Below are positions 14,913-26,000 of a DNA stretch of 52,492 nucleotides, in pieces. The stretch is from Clostridia bacterium (GTDB lineage Bacteria > Bacillota > Clostridia > RGIG6154), in contig JAFQQW010000025.1 of the NCBI GenBank assembly GCA_017410375.1, positions 1-52,492 on the forward strand, in the 5' to 3' direction. The notes under the pieces are model-generated. The model searched no databases. It saw nothing but the letters and a program-made list of their open reading frames with translations, and was not told the DNA's origin. Position 1 is the first letter of the stretch; every line of letters starts with the position of its first letter. Made by a program: the position numbers and the translations under genes.

Positions 14913-17141
14913 GTGAACCGTGTGCTGTTTGTTTTTTCAGTTTCCGTGCTGTCGGGCATTCTTTTGCCGGATAACTTGCCGATATTGATGAGTGTGCTCG
15001 GCTTTCTTGTTTTGATACAGGTTTCTGTTTACGCATATAGCAAACGTTTTACGATTTTGCCTGTTATCCTTGGCGTTTCTTTCGGTTTCTTGCTTTCTGT
15101 TTTCGGCACGCCGGACAGCGTGCTTTTGCCACAATGCGGAAAAACTGTTTCGTGTACAATTGAAGTGCAAAGCGTCCCGGAAAAGAATACTTACGGTTTT
15201 TCTTTTGAAGGTATGGTTCGTTCCGTGAGCGGAAAACCGGTGTCTGAGCGGACAATCGTTTATGTTAACGGTGAAAGAGAAATCAAAGAAAACACCCTTC
15301 TTACTTTTAATACAGCGAAACTTAATTTACCATCCGAGCAGATGAATTTCAACAGCTTCGATTATCAGAAATACCTAAAAAGTAAAAAGATTTTTGTAAC
15401 CGTAACAGCAAAAGCAGAGAATATCACAAAGGCTACAGCTTGTAAAATGAATCTTTCACGGCTGGCATTGAAAACAAATGCCTATCTTTGTAGGATTATT
15501 GATAAAAGCTTTGGTAAAGACGATGCCGCTCTTCTTAAAGGTTTGTTGCTGGGAGATAAATCCGGATTAAGCGGAGATGTAATTGCAGATTTTAGAAGCA
15601 GTGGTCTTTCACATGTGCTTGCGGTTTCCGGATTGCATTTGTCAATGATTACAATGATTTTGGGACTGTTTTTGCGTTTCTTCAGTAAACGAACCAGAGC
15701 ATTTTTCCTTTTGCTTTGCATATGGGGCTTTGCTTTTATTGTCGGTTTGCCTGTTTCGGTGGTTCGTGCGGCATTTATGTTGAGTGTATTGACGCTTTCA
15801 GATTGCTTGCATTGTGAAAATGACACACTGACAAATATGGCACTTGTAGCTCTGGTGCTTATGGTTCAGAATCTGTATGTGATTTATGATACAAGCTTTA
15901 CCATGTCTTTTTCAGCAACACTTGGTATTGTTTGTGTAATGCCGTTCTTTAAAGACAGAAAACCGAAAAGGCTTCCTTCTATGCTTTGGGAAAGTCTTAT
16001 GATTTCTTTTTCTGCGCAAATCGGAATCATGCCGGTTTCTTTACTGAATTTTGGTCATATATCATTTGTGGGGCTTATCGGAAATCTTTTGATTGCTATT
16101 TTGATTCCTGTCATATATTTAATGACATTCCTCTCTTTTATTTTCAGATTTCAATTTCTGCTTTCTGTAAACGGCTTTCTTTTGAAAATGTTGTCTTTGT
16201 GGGCGGAGATTTGTGCAAAAATTCCTTTTGGTACATTTGTTCTTCCTTTTGAGCCAATACTGATTTTCGGTGTTTTCGCACTCGCACTTGTTTTTCTTTT
16301 GCTTCAGGCTTTTCCGAATGTTAAAATACCATCAATTGCCATTGGGGTATGCTTACTATTAATTGTTAGCGGTTACTTTATCGGTACAGCACCGCCAAAG
16401 CATACTGAGCTCACTTTTATTAATGTAGGACAGGCAGATTGTGCAATTCTGCGAACAACAGCCGGTGAAAACTATTTAATTGATGTGGGTACAGAGAAAG
16501 ATGCTGAAAATGAAGTGGTGCCGTTTTTACAACGGGAAGGTGTTACACACTTAAACGGAATTTTCATTTCACATTTTGATGATGACCATTGCGGTGGTAT
16601 TGAGAAAGTTACAGAAAGTCTGAAAACGGATGTGCTGTATGTGCCGGACACAACAGATGTCGGTGTCAGACAGTATGAGATTATAGTACATGCCAGGGAA
16701 AATGGGATTCAGGTTATTCCGTTACAAAAAGATGATGTGTTGCAGGCACAATCAGTCAAGTTTACCGTTTTACATCCCGATGGAACCGTCCCGGACAAGC
16801 ATAATATAAGCTCGTTGGTTGTTCGTGCAGACAACGGGGATTTTTCCGCCGTGTTTCCCGGAGACCTTGAAAAAGATAATGTGCTAAGGAACTGTGATGC
16901 TGATATTTTAAAGGTTGCCCATCACGGTTCTGCAAACGGTTCAACACAAGCTTTTATTGACAGTTGCACACCGGAAATCGCGGTGATTTCTCTGGCGAAA
17001 AACAATTCTTACGGATTTCCCGTACCCGTTGTGCTGGATCGGCTAAGACAACACACAAATCATATTTACCGAACGGACCTGAACGGAACGGTTCGGATTA
17101 CATGCAATAACTTTACATATTATGTACATACGCTCAGATAG
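14913..17141 (+). CDS. comEC: ComEC/Rec2 competence DNA channel
   Basis: 742 residues, full length for the family. The N-terminus has two or three membrane segments and an OB-like DUF4131 region (~1-175). The central Competence domain (~185-455) contains LLKGLLLGDKSGLS and GLSHVLAVSGLHLSMI followed by 8 or so membrane helices. The C-terminus is a metallo-beta-lactamase domain (~495-740) with SHFDDDHCGG at ~551 and VAHHGSANGS at ~670. The protein translocates single-stranded DNA through the cell membrane; the hydrolase domain is thought to degrade the other strand. The start is GTG with GGAG ~10 bases upstream. holA follows after 11 bases. Presence of comEC alone does not prove competence. Confidence 0.95.
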   Translation: MNRVLFVFSVSVLSGILLPDNLPILMSVLGFLVLIQVSVYAYSKRFTILPVILGVSFGFLLSVFGTPDSVLLPQCGKTVSCTIEVQSVPEKNTYGFSFEGMVRSVSGKPVSERTIVYVNGEREIKENTLLTFNTAKLNLPSEQMNFNSFDYQKYLKSKKIFVTVTAKAENITKATACKMNLSRLALKTNAYLCRIIDKSFGKDDAALLKGLLLGDKSGLSGDVIADFRSSGLSHVLAVSGLHLSMITMILGLFLRFFSKRTRAFFLLLCIWGFAFIVGLPVSVVRAAFMLSVLTLSDCLHCENDTLTNMALVALVLMVQNLYVIYDTSFTMSFSATLGIVCVMPFFKDRKPKRLPSMLWESLMISFSAQIGIMPVSLLNFGHISFVGLIGNLLIAILIPVIYLMTFLSFIFRFQFLLSVNGFLLKMLSLWAEICAKIPFGTFVLPFEPILIFGVFALALVFLLLQAFPNVKIPSIAIGVCLLLIVSGYFIGTAPPKHTELTFINVGQADCAILRTTAGENYLIDVGTEKDAENEVVPFLQREGVTHLNGIFISHFDDDHCGGIEKVTESLKTDVLYVPDTTDVGVRQYEIIVHARENGIQVIPLQKDDVLQAQSVKFTVLHPDGTVPDKHNISSLVVRADNGDFSAVFPGDLEKDNVLRNCDADILKVAHHGSANGSTQAFIDSCTPEIAVISLAKNNSYGFPVPVVLDRLRQHTNHIYRTDLNGTVRITCNNFTYYVHTLR

Positions 17142-17152
17142 GAGATGGGAAA

Positions 17153-18142
17153 TTGGAAAAGATAAAAGCAGCAATTAAAAATAAAAATTTAGACCACATG
17201 TACTTTTTCTTTGGGGAAGAGGTGTATCTGGCAAATTACTATGTTCAGCAGGTAAAAAACACGCTGCTTTCGGATGCTTCGTTTGATTTTACACAGTTTG
17301 AGAGTGAAGATATTTCTGAGCTGCAGGAGGCTGTAGAAAGTGTCCCTGTGCTGAATGAACGAAAAGTCGTTGTGGTTAAAGGACAGGACTTAAGTTCCGA
17401 GCTTAAGGCGGCCGATGTGGAGTTTCTTTCGCAACTTTTAGAAGGTGTGCCGAATTCGACTTGTCTGGTTTTTGTTTCTGTAAGCATTAAAAAGAACACA
17501 AAGCTTTATAAGCTTTTGCAGGATAAATGTACAGTATGCCAGTTTGACAGACAAAAGCCTGCGGAAATCATAAGATGGCTTGTGAATTTAGCAAAAGCCA
17601 ACGGGATGCTGTTGGGGCGTGATGCGGCGGCGTTGCTTCTTGAATATGCAGGTTCGGATATGACGACATTAAAAACCGAAATGGAAAAGCTCTTTTCTTA
17701 CTGCATAGATACAAATATTATTTCCGAAAAAGCAATTGAGGAAATTGTAATCCGAAGTGTGGACGCGAAAATTTATTATTTGCTGGATGCTGTTTTTGGC
17801 GGAGACGGCGAGAGAGCTTTTATGCTGTTGCAGGAGCTTAAAGTGGAAAACGAAAAGCCGATATATATCAATGCATCTGTTATGGGCACACTGCGGTCGC
17901 TGATTGAACATGCCTACTTACAGAAAGAGGGGAGAAGTCCTGCGTCGATAGCGGACAAGCTTCGCCTCCGTCCCATTCAGGCAAAAAAAAATACCGCTTA
18001 CTTAAAGCGGATTGACGTGCCGTTTTTAGAAAACATGTTAAAACGGTGTGTAGATCTGGATATGCGTATGAAACGAGGAGCGGACGGTTTTGCGGGGCTT
18101 TCTTTGGTTATCGGGGAAATGCTTATGAAAACCAAAAGATAA
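17153..18142 (+). CDS. holA: DNA polymerase III delta subunit
   Basis: 329 residues, normal length. N-terminal HMYFFFGEEVYLANYYVQQV is the degenerate P-loop segment of the clamp-loader delta subunit, followed by the AAA+ fold (~1-200) and the C-terminal collar helices. Delta opens the beta sliding clamp within the clamp loader. The start is TTG, with GGAG overlapping the comEC stop, so translation is probably coupled to comEC. The comEC-holA-rpsT order is conserved in Firmicutes. A strong bidirectional terminator separates it from rpsT. Confidence 0.95.
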   Translation: MEKIKAAIKNKNLDHMYFFFGEEVYLANYYVQQVKNTLLSDASFDFTQFESEDISELQEAVESVPVLNERKVVVVKGQDLSSELKAADVEFLSQLLEGVPNSTCLVFVSVSIKKNTKLYKLLQDKCTVCQFDRQKPAEIIRWLVNLAKANGMLLGRDAAALLLEYAGSDMTTLKTEMEKLFSYCIDTNIISEKAIEEIVIRSVDAKIYYLLDAVFGGDGERAFMLLQELKVENEKPIYINASVMGTLRSLIEHAYLQKEGRSPASIADKLRLRPIQAKKNTAYLKRIDVPFLENMLKRCVDLDMRMKRGADGFAGLSLVIGEMLMKTKR

Positions 18143-18145
18143 AAT

Positions 18146-18177
18146 AAAAACGGCAAACCGAAAGGTTTGCCGTTTTT
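18146..18177. terminator. Bidirectional terminator between holA and rpsT
   Basis: A 9-bp GC-rich stem CGGCAAACC / GGTTTGCCG with GAAA tetraloop is flanked by A5 and T5. It serves both convergent genes. Confidence 0.9.
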
Positions 18178-18190
18178 CACTTAATTAAAA

Positions 18191-18457
18191 TTAAGCACCA
18201 ATCTTATTAAACTTCAAAGTCATCTGAGACTTCTTTCTGGAAGCAGTATTCTTTTTCAAGATACCCTTGGCAACAGCCTGGTCTAACTTCTTCACAGTTA
18301 ATCTATACAGTGCCTGGCACTGTTCTTTGTCTCCTGCAGCTACAGCTGCTTCAAACTTTTTGATGGTTGTTTTTAAATTGGTTTTAACCATTTGGTTTTG
18401 CAAAGTTTTGGTTGCGATAACCTTAACTCTTTTTTTCGCAGATTTAATATTCGGCAT
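18191..18457 (-). CDS. rpsT: 30S ribosomal protein S20
   Basis: 88 residues, normal length. It starts MPNIKSAKKRVKVIATKTLQ and is Lys/Ala-rich and wholly helical, with KKLDQAVAKGILKKNTASRKKS near the C-terminus as in S20. It binds the 5' domain and helix 44 of 16S rRNA. ATG 18457 follows GGAGGTGAAACGT; an in-frame extension to 18487 lacks family similarity. Confidence 0.97.
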   Translation of the reverse strand: MPNIKSAKKRVKVIATKTLQNQMVKTNLKTTIKKFEAAVAAGDKEQCQALYRLTVKKLDQAVAKGILKKNTASRKKSQMTLKFNKIGA

Positions 18458-18492
18458 ACGTTTCACCTCCATAAAGATATTCAGCAACCAAT

Positions 18493-18521
18493 ATTATACA
18501 TCCTTTTTTTAAAAAAAGCAA
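18493..18521 (-). promoter_or_regulatory. Sigma-A promoter of rpsT
   Basis: Minus strand: TTGCTT (18521-18516), 17-base spacer, TATAAT (18498-18493). Confidence 0.6.
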
Positions 18522-18566
18522 GTCTTTTTTTGAAAAAAAACAAATTTTTTTAAGAAAATAGAATGT

Positions 18567-18653
18567 TTATGTGCTTTTTTTAGTATGAATCTAGTTAAGA
18601 TGGAATAAAACCAACATAAACACATGGATTTTTTGAGTTTTTTACTTTATAAT
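18567..18653 (+). promoter_or_regulatory. Upstream element and promoter shared with the SLH gene
   Basis: TTATGTG (18567) and ATAAACACATG (18616) recur with the same 49-base offset as upstream of the SLH gene. The weak -35 TGGATT (18625-18630) and -10 TATAAT (18648-18653) have a 17-base spacer. The rhaA promoter (39137) has a similar ATTGATTTTTTGGG core but lacks the upstream part. Confidence 0.5.
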
Positions 18654-18691
18654 AATATTGGACATTTAATATTATAAAGGAGTGATTTTGA

Positions 18692-21600
18692 ATGTTTAAG
18701 AAAACATTAAGTGTTGTTTTGGCACTCAGCATGATTTGTGCAATGCTTCCGGCATTTACGATTGTTTCCTCTGCTGAAGCTGTGACAGATATTGTTTATC
18801 CTATGGACTATATCCGTCTTGCTGTAAACGGCACAACCGAAAAGGATGTAGGTGTCATTTATCCGGACACCCTTTCTAGAACAATGTATAACATCAACAG
18901 CTGGACATCAACACAGCCTGCTTCGGACTGGGAACCGAATCCGGAAAACCATGTTACATATTTCTTACTTGCGTACGACGGTGCAACTTCCAACATGAAG
19001 TTCTCTGTTCCCGGCGGTACAAAAAATCCACGTAATGAAAACCCCTGGATTGGATATAACTTGCTTCGCGGCAACGGTGCTTACGGTTATTGGAACGGCA
19101 CAATCGTAATTCCCGAAAGTGCGATTGATGACCCCAATACTGCAGAAGTGGAAACCGAAAGAGAATTCCAGTTCGCATCCTATGTTGCACGTACTCCCTC
19201 TAATGGTGCCTGGAACCGTTATGCTATTGGTGGCACCAATGGTACAAGCGGACGTGGTATATTTATCTCTGTTGACGGTAAATATGTTTCTGTAAGTCAG
19301 GAAGAGGGTAAAATCGACGCGTTTACCAACCTCATCAATGTTCATGAAGAAGGAAAACTTGATATCTATCCCTTTATACAGGCAGGTTATGTAGACTACA
19401 ATAATACTACCTCTACTTATTGGCAGTGGGAGTGGAGTGCACCTATTTCCTTGACCGCAGGTGTTCATGAAATTGAATGTAAGCTTGCAGGTGGTGCGTT
19501 CTTCCCCGGTTTGGTCATTTCTTCCAAGCTTGGTCATGACTGGACAAAGGCTGTGCCGATGTATGATAGGAGTGTTTCCTTTAACACCGGTACCGGTAAT
19601 CTCAAGAATAGAGAATTCGTTGCAAATTCCTTCGGCGCAAAAGGTTATATCGATACTACTGCACCAAGCACGGTTTCTAATGTAAACAGAACCGACTATG
19701 ATTTTGATGAAGTAACACTTGCGTGGAATGCAGCTACCGATGCAAAAAATGCAAACAACCTCAACCCCTACAGCGTTGGTTATGAAGTAACCATGTCTTT
19801 GGATGATGAAGTAGTAAAGACAGTTTCTACTGTTGACACTTCTATTACAATTGATGAATTGTCACCGAGTGCGACTTATGATTACAGCATCGTTGCAATT
19901 GACGGTGTAGGTAACAAATCCACTGCTGTAACAGGTACTGTTGCAACCAAGGATGCATCCGAATCGGATGAAGCATATTTTGCACCCGAAGCTGAACTTA
20001 CAGCATACGAAACAACCACAAGTTCCGTTTCCCTTACATGGGATTCTGCACTCTTGGGTGATGCGGCAACCGGCACAGCAGACGATATTTCTTACAATGT
20101 GTATGTAAACGGCGTTTTCTGTGAAAATATCGATGGTAACAACATTACAATAGAAGGCTTGAATGCTGAAGTTGAATACAATTTTGCAGTTATTCCAATG
20201 TTGGGTGATGCAGAAAGCACCATGTCCAAATTAGTATTGGATGCATCTACTGCTGATTTGCCTTATCATGATACAGGTGTTCCTCCGGTTCTCTGCTATG
20301 AGACGGTGGAAAACTGGACAGGTGGCGGTGCTGCCGGTAATGGCTTCTTGTATGCTACCACCTGGTTGGGTGCATCCAACGAGTATAGAGAAGTTGAAGT
20401 CGATATTGCTGAAGCAGGTAATTATTATGTAATTGCAAATGCTTATGCTTATGGTGAAACCTTAGACAGACACATTACTGTGGATGTTACACAAAATGGT
20501 ACAACTTACAATGCATATAAGGGCGGACAGGATGCAGACGATGTAAAACTTTGCATAAACACCGGCAACGATTACAAAGCTGAAACATCTAAAGCAATCG
20601 CTTTGAATGCGGGTAAAGCAACCATTAAGGTTACTGCTAAAGGCGGTGCAGTTCGTGTTGACTATGTTGCGCTTGTAAAGGCAGATAGTTTCGATGCTGC
20701 AGATGCTGTAAACCAGTCCTTTAAAGACGAATTTAATACGTCCAGCCATATTCCTTCCGACGTGGACAGAGCACAGTTCCAGGAATATTTTGGTTTAGGT
20801 CTTATGTCTGCAGATCAGGTAACCTTTGAAAAAGACGGTACAAATGCAATCATCAACTGGACACCTAACAGCCTTGTAAAAGGAAATAAAGCAATTGAAT
20901 ATGCTGTTTCCATTAATGGTGTTAAAACCAAAACCTATGATTATCAGGCAAGAACACACACTTATGAAATGTCTGACGACGATGAATTCGGCGGCTTGCT
21001 GCTCGGTGATAACACTTTGACACTTACCGTTTATAACGATGGTGAAGAAGTGTTCAAAAAGAGCGGTACAGTAACCTTAGATGCATCTGAATTGGAAACA
21101 CCGTACTTCTCTGGCACAGCACTGGCTACAACTCTTACTGCTGACGCGGATGAAGACGCATTAACCTCTACCTTGCCCTTAACCTGGGGTGCGGCAGTTG
21201 TAAATGACGGTGAATTCACAGGCTCTTATAATGTATATGTAAACGACGAACTGAAAGCAAACGTTTCCGAGCCGGAATATGTTGCAGAAGGTTTGGAACC
21301 GGCTACCGAATACAATGTTAAGGTTGTTGTTGTGGATGGCGAAACCGAGCTTGACGAATATGTAACCACATTAACAGCTTCCTTCACAACTGCGGTTGAA
21401 CCTTCTATTGCTCTTGTAGAAGCAGGCGAGAACAGCGCTACTGTTAATGTAACAGATTTGTATGGTGTAGGCGAATATGAAATCGCTTTGTACGGCGCGG
21501 CTGCAAACTGGTCATTAAACGATGACGGTTCTGTTACTATTATTGATTTACTCCCGGGCACAAGATATGAAATTACCGTAAAATCTATTGTAGATTTCCC

Positions 21601-22813
21601 GTATTCGGAAGAAAAAATCACTTATGTACACAAAAAGTTTGCATTTACCACAGCAGGTAGCGCTTCGGGTGAAGCAACTTATACAACCGGCATGCCGATT
21701 TTGAACGGTGAGTATGCTGAGGAATTAGGACTTCTTGGTTCGGACGGTGCATCTCCTTCTTCAAACGGCAAGTGGAACTACAATTCCGCTGACGGCTATA
21801 AGGGTGCATACGGTCAGGCAGGTGTTCCGGTATTCTATGCAGGTGCAGGACACTCTGTAACCTTTACTGTAGAAAGCTCGCAGGAAGCACAGTACTATGT
21901 AGGCGTTCAGTCTGCAAACTATGCATCCGGCACCCGTTATGTAACTGTTGCAGTAAACGGTGTGGAAATGGGATATCACTTCGCTGAAAACGATTCTTCC
22001 ATGAAGAAGGTTGTAGCGCCCAACCCGGTTACTCTGAACGAAGGTACAAACACCATCAAGGTTCAGGCAAACGGCGGTTGGTGCCGTATTGACCACGCGG
22101 TACTCATTTCTGCAAACTCTTATGCAGATGCGCAGGCTAAGTATGATGCTGCAACAGGCGGTGCAGCAGGCATTACCGATGCATTTGGTATTCCTACAAC
22201 CCTGATTTCCGAAGGCAGTGTGATTTTGACACAGCTTGGTACTGACAGCGTAATGGCTTCCTGGACTCCTAACGAAGTGGCACGCGACAAGACCCTCACC
22301 TTCTCGCTGACCTTAAATGACGAGCCACCGGTTGTTCTGAACAACAATGCAAGAAGATATACCTTTAACGCCTTCGACGGTCTTGTGCTTGGTACAAACA
22401 CCTTAAAGATGGTTGTAACAGATGAACTGGGTAACGAAGAAGTGGTTAACAAGACCATTGAAATTGCGACCTTGCTCGAAACTGAAGTTAGCGAAGTTAT
22501 GATTCAGGAAGAGGTTGACGGTGTAATGCAGGATAGCGATTATACCGATTCTGTAACAATTTCCGTTTCTAACCCGACAGGTGAAGTGAAACCCGTTAAG
22601 GTTATGGCTGTTGTATACAGCGGCAACCGTGTAATTGAAAAGCATGTAAAAGATATTGACTTGTTGTTAAGCGAGAGTGTAACATTTGATTTGGCAAACG
22701 ATGCAAGATCAATCAAAGCGACTGCTAAGCTTTCGCCCGCACTTGTACAGGTTAAGTATTTTATGCTGGATATGACTGACGACGGTTACTTACCCTTAGA
22801 ACTTAACTACTAA
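18692..22813 (+). CDS. Secreted multi-FN3/CBM-like surface protein E
   Basis: 1373 residues. Signal peptide ~1-30, an N-terminal beta-rich module (~31-300, carbohydrate-binding-like, ending in a GVHEIECKL segment), two fibronectin-III-like domains (~325-430, ~435-525), a CBM-like module (~530-670), an Ig-like INWTPN domain (~705-800), more FN3-like domains (~805-990), a second CBM-like module (~1000-1150), a second SWTPN domain (~1185-1260) and a C-terminal beta domain (~1265-1373) rich in VKVMAVVY-type strands. The FN3-CBM-WTPN block therefore occurs twice. There is no catalytic motif, SLH, sortase or dockerin signal, so cell attachment is unclear. It is a likely adhesin or polysaccharide-binding scaffold, acidic overall. 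The whole protein is paralogous to the next one. Confidence 0.82.
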   Translation: MFKKTLSVVLALSMICAMLPAFTIVSSAEAVTDIVYPMDYIRLAVNGTTEKDVGVIYPDTLSRTMYNINSWTSTQPASDWEPNPENHVTYFLLAYDGATSNMKFSVPGGTKNPRNENPWIGYNLLRGNGAYGYWNGTIVIPESAIDDPNTAEVETEREFQFASYVARTPSNGAWNRYAIGGTNGTSGRGIFISVDGKYVSVSQEEGKIDAFTNLINVHEEGKLDIYPFIQAGYVDYNNTTSTYWQWEWSAPISLTAGVHEIECKLAGGAFFPGLVISSKLGHDWTKAVPMYDRSVSFNTGTGNLKNREFVANSFGAKGYIDTTAPSTVSNVNRTDYDFDEVTLAWNAATDAKNANNLNPYSVGYEVTMSLDDEVVKTVSTVDTSITIDELSPSATYDYSIVAIDGVGNKSTAVTGTVATKDASESDEAYFAPEAELTAYETTTSSVSLTWDSALLGDAATGTADDISYNVYVNGVFCENIDGNNITIEGLNAEVEYNFAVIPMLGDAESTMSKLVLDASTADLPYHDTGVPPVLCYETVENWTGGGAAGNGFLYATTWLGASNEYREVEVDIAEAGNYYVIANAYAYGETLDRHITVDVTQNGTTYNAYKGGQDADDVKLCINTGNDYKAETSKAIALNAGKATIKVTAKGGAVRVDYVALVKADSFDAADAVNQSFKDEFNTSSHIPSDVDRAQFQEYFGLGLMSADQVTFEKDGTNAIINWTPNSLVKGNKAIEYAVSINGVKTKTYDYQARTHTYEMSDDDEFGGLLLGDNTLTLTVYNDGEEVFKKSGTVTLDASELETPYFSGTALATTLTADADEDALTSTLPLTWGAAVVNDGEFTGSYNVYVNDELKANVSEPEYVAEGLEPATEYNVKVVVVDGETELDEYVTTLTASFTTAVEPSIALVEAGENSATVNVTDLYGVGEYEIALYGAAANWSLNDDGSVTIIDLLPGTRYEITVKSIVDFPYSEEKITYVHKKFAFTTAGSASGEATYTTGMPILNGEYAEELGLLGSDGASPSSNGKWNYNSADGYKGAYGQAGVPVFYAGAGHSVTFTVESSQEAQYYVGVQSANYASGTRYVTVAVNGVEMGYHFAENDSSMKKVVAPNPVTLNEGTNTIKVQANGGWCRIDHAVLISANSYADAQAKYDAATGGAAGITDAFGIPTTLISEGSVILTQLGTDSVMASWTPNEVARDKTLTFSLTLNDEPPVVLNNNARRYTFNAFDGLVLGTNTLKMVVTDELGNEEVVNKTIEIATLLETEVSEVMIQEEVDGVMQDSDYTDSVTISVSNPTGEVKPVKVMAVVYSGNRVIEKHVKDIDLLLSESVTFDLANDARSIKATAKLSPALVQVKYFMLDMTDDGYLPLELNY

Positions 22814-22821
22814 TTCAAGTT

Positions 22822-22856
22822 AAAAAAGCATGATGCGTTTGCATCATGCTTTTTTT
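22822..22856 (+). terminator. Rho-independent terminator
   Basis: Stem GCATGATGC / GCATCATGC (22828-22836 with 22841-22849), loop GTTT, flanked by A6 and T7. Confidence 0.9.
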
Positions 22857-22937
22857 GTGTTTTTTGCAGCGTGAGAGGTGTTTTGAATAAAGCAAAAACG
22901 ATAAAAATAAAAAATGTAAAAGTTTTTAAAATTTTTC

Positions 22938-22966
22938 TTTACATTTTGCTTTTTTTGTAGTACAAT
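22938..22966 (+). promoter_or_regulatory. Sigma-A promoter of FN3 protein F
   Basis: TTTACA (22938-22943), 17-base spacer, TACAAT (22961-22966). The -35 lies within an imperfect inverted repeat (AAATGTAAAAG at 22912, CTTTACATTT at 22937). The leader is about 98 bases and contains the palindrome CGGAGTTCCG at 22989-22998. Confidence 0.6.
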
Positions 22967-23070
22967 ATAGTATATAAAAGCATATTTACGGAGTTCCGAA
23001 GGTAGTGGATGAAAAAAGGACTCTTGTGAAAATGTAAAAAAACAAAATTTATATAAGGAGTGATTTTTGA

Positions 23071-26000
23071 ATGTTTAGAAAAACATTAAGTATGGTTTTA
23101 GTAATTGCTATGCTTTGCACAATGCTTCCCGCATTTGCACTGACTGCTTCTGCTGAAACCGTAGCGGATGATGTGTATACCGAAGGTATTCCGTATCTCC
23201 GCAAAGTAATCAATGGCTTAGACGAAAACGGCACACCTAAAAATGAGCCTATCGCTTTGCCGGATTCATTCGAATTTAACACAGTAAATGACAACGCATC
23301 CACAAGTGATTTGCCGGCAGGTGAGCTGACATATATTTTGACAGCTTCTACCACACCTGCGGTATCTAACTTTACCGGCACCATGACATCATCGAATATT
23401 CTTAACCCGGTTACAGGTAACGGTAACGGCATACGTCAAACAGAAGATGTAAACGCTACAATTGTTGTTCCCGGTCCGCAGGCTAAGGCATTTCAGTTGG
23501 TTACCGTTGCACGTTCTCCTTCTGCCGCCGGTAATCCCGGTACGGTAGAAGTTACAATTGACGGCGAGTTGGTTGATAGCAAACTTGGCGGTGGTCATGC
23601 ATATGTAGGTGCATGGACTGCGGCAGGCTTCGGTACAACTACCGACCAATCCAACAGCCAGTGGGCAGTGTCTCCCCGTTGGGACTGGGGTAATACCGTT
23701 ACCTTAGAACCCGGTGTTCATGAGATTGACGTTAAAATGAAGAATGGTTCCAGTGCAGGTCTTTATGCATTGGTGCTTTCTACCGCAAGAGGTTATGACT
23801 GGACTAAGATTCATGGCTTGATGGCTGCTGTTCCGCAGGGTTCTGCCGCATCTGTAGACGCGTTCCAGAATTCTTTCGGTGCAGCAGGCTTGTTGGACTA
23901 CACTGCTCCTGCAGCTGTTACAGGTGCTTCTGCTGAAGTAGATTTTGTTGAAGCTACTTTGAGCTGGAACGGCATTTCCGAAGCAAACGGCTATAATGAT
24001 GTTTATGCTTACACTGTAACAGTTGAGGGCCCCGGCTATGAAAAAACTAAAACAACGATTGATGAAGAAATTACCTTTGAGGGTCTGCTTGCAGATACTG
24101 AATACACCTATACCATTAAAGCAATGGACATGGTAGGTAACGTAGGTGCTGCTGCAACCGGTACATTCACAACCCTTTCTGCAGCAGATTCCGATGAAGC
24201 ATATTTTGGCGCAGGTGCAACTCTTTCCAAAATCGGTGCTACCGTTTCTTCTTTGGATCTGACCTGGGATTCTGCACTTTTGGGTGCATTGGCTTCGGGC
24301 GAAATTACATATAATGTATATGTAGAAGATGAATTGCTTGAAAATACAGCTGGCAATACAATTACTGTTTCCGGCTTGAAGGCTGAAACAGAATATGATG
24401 TGAAGATTGTTCCCGTACTTAACGGTGTTGAAGGTTCCTTCTCTGCTTTGGCTGATACCTTTGCTACTGCTGATTTGACCTATACTACAGTTACTGCAGG
24501 TCCGTTGGTAGCATACGAAACTGTAAATAACGGCAACGGCTGGACAGGTAACGTAACCGACTCCTCTTTGGGTGGCGGTAATATGGCTTACCGTTATTGG
24601 AAATCTCCTGACGAAGCTTGGGCAATCTCTGATGACGAACCCTGCTACTTCGTTGGTAACAACAACAGTGCTGCACAGACTGCAACTGTAAATGTTCCGG
24701 AAAACGGCAACTATTATGTTGTAGCACGTGGTTCGGTTTGGACCGGTACAAACAGATACCTTTCTATTAAGATTGACGGTACAGATGCACAGGCAAATAC
24801 CACAGAAGGTACACACTTCTTAGGCTGGGGTGGCGGTAACAACGAACCTGCTCCTGTAGGTAACACCATGGTTAACGACTACTCTGAAAGCCCCATTGCT
24901 TTGACTGCAGGCGAACATACCGTTACTCTTGCAACTAAAAATGGTTGGGTACGTGTTGACTATGCAGGTTTGGTAAAAGAAGCTGACTATGATGAAGATG
25001 GCGATGCTGACAATGCAGATATCTACTGGTTGCTCAACAACACCCTGACTTCTAAGGAAGCTGTTATGGAATTCTTCGGTTTCAACCTGATGAAGGATAC
25101 CGATGTTACCATGACACAGACCGAAGATAACACGGTTGAAATCGCATGGAAGCCCACCACACAGGCAAAGGGTAACAAAAACCTTACTTTTGAACTTTAC
25201 ATCAATGGTAATAAGACCAAGACTTATGATTACGAAGGCAGAAGCCACACCTATTCCATGTCTACTGACCCTGAAAACGGCGGTCTCGGCATTGGCGAGA
25301 ATGTAGTTAAGTTTGTGGCTAAGAACGGCAACACCGTTCTGGTTGAAAAGGAAGAAACCTTTACAATTACTGCTGAAGATATTACCACTGCATATTTCAG
25401 TGGTGCAGCTCTTGAAACACCTTACAATGCAACCACTCCGGTTGAAGATATGACAGATACTCTGGAAATCAACTGGACTGCTGCAATTGTAAACAATGGT
25501 GAATTCGAAGGTTCTTACAACGTATACGTTGATGATGAACTGGTAGGCAACACCGCAGATACTGCATATGAAATCACCGGCTTAACTCCGGGTACTGAAT
25601 ACGAAGTTAAGGTTGCAATCGTTGAAAACGAAGTAGAGCTTGATTCTTACATCACAACCTTAACCAAGACCTTCACAACTGCAAATCAGCCTGAGATTGC
25701 TTTGGTTGGTGATGCAGGTGAAACAGAAGTTGTTCTTGAAATTACCGATATGTTTGAAGCAGAAGAATACGAAATTGCTTTGTATGGCTCTGCAGCAGTT
25801 TGGACTCTTAACGATGACGGTACAGTTACCATCACCGAATTGCTCCCCGGCACAAGATACGAAGTAACTGTTAAATCTACCGTTGCTTCTCCTTATGCAG
25901 ATGAACCCATTACTTATGTACACAAGAAGTTTGCATTTACCACAGACGGCAGTGCTTCGGGTGAAGCAACCTATACCTCCGGTATGCCGATTTTAAACGG

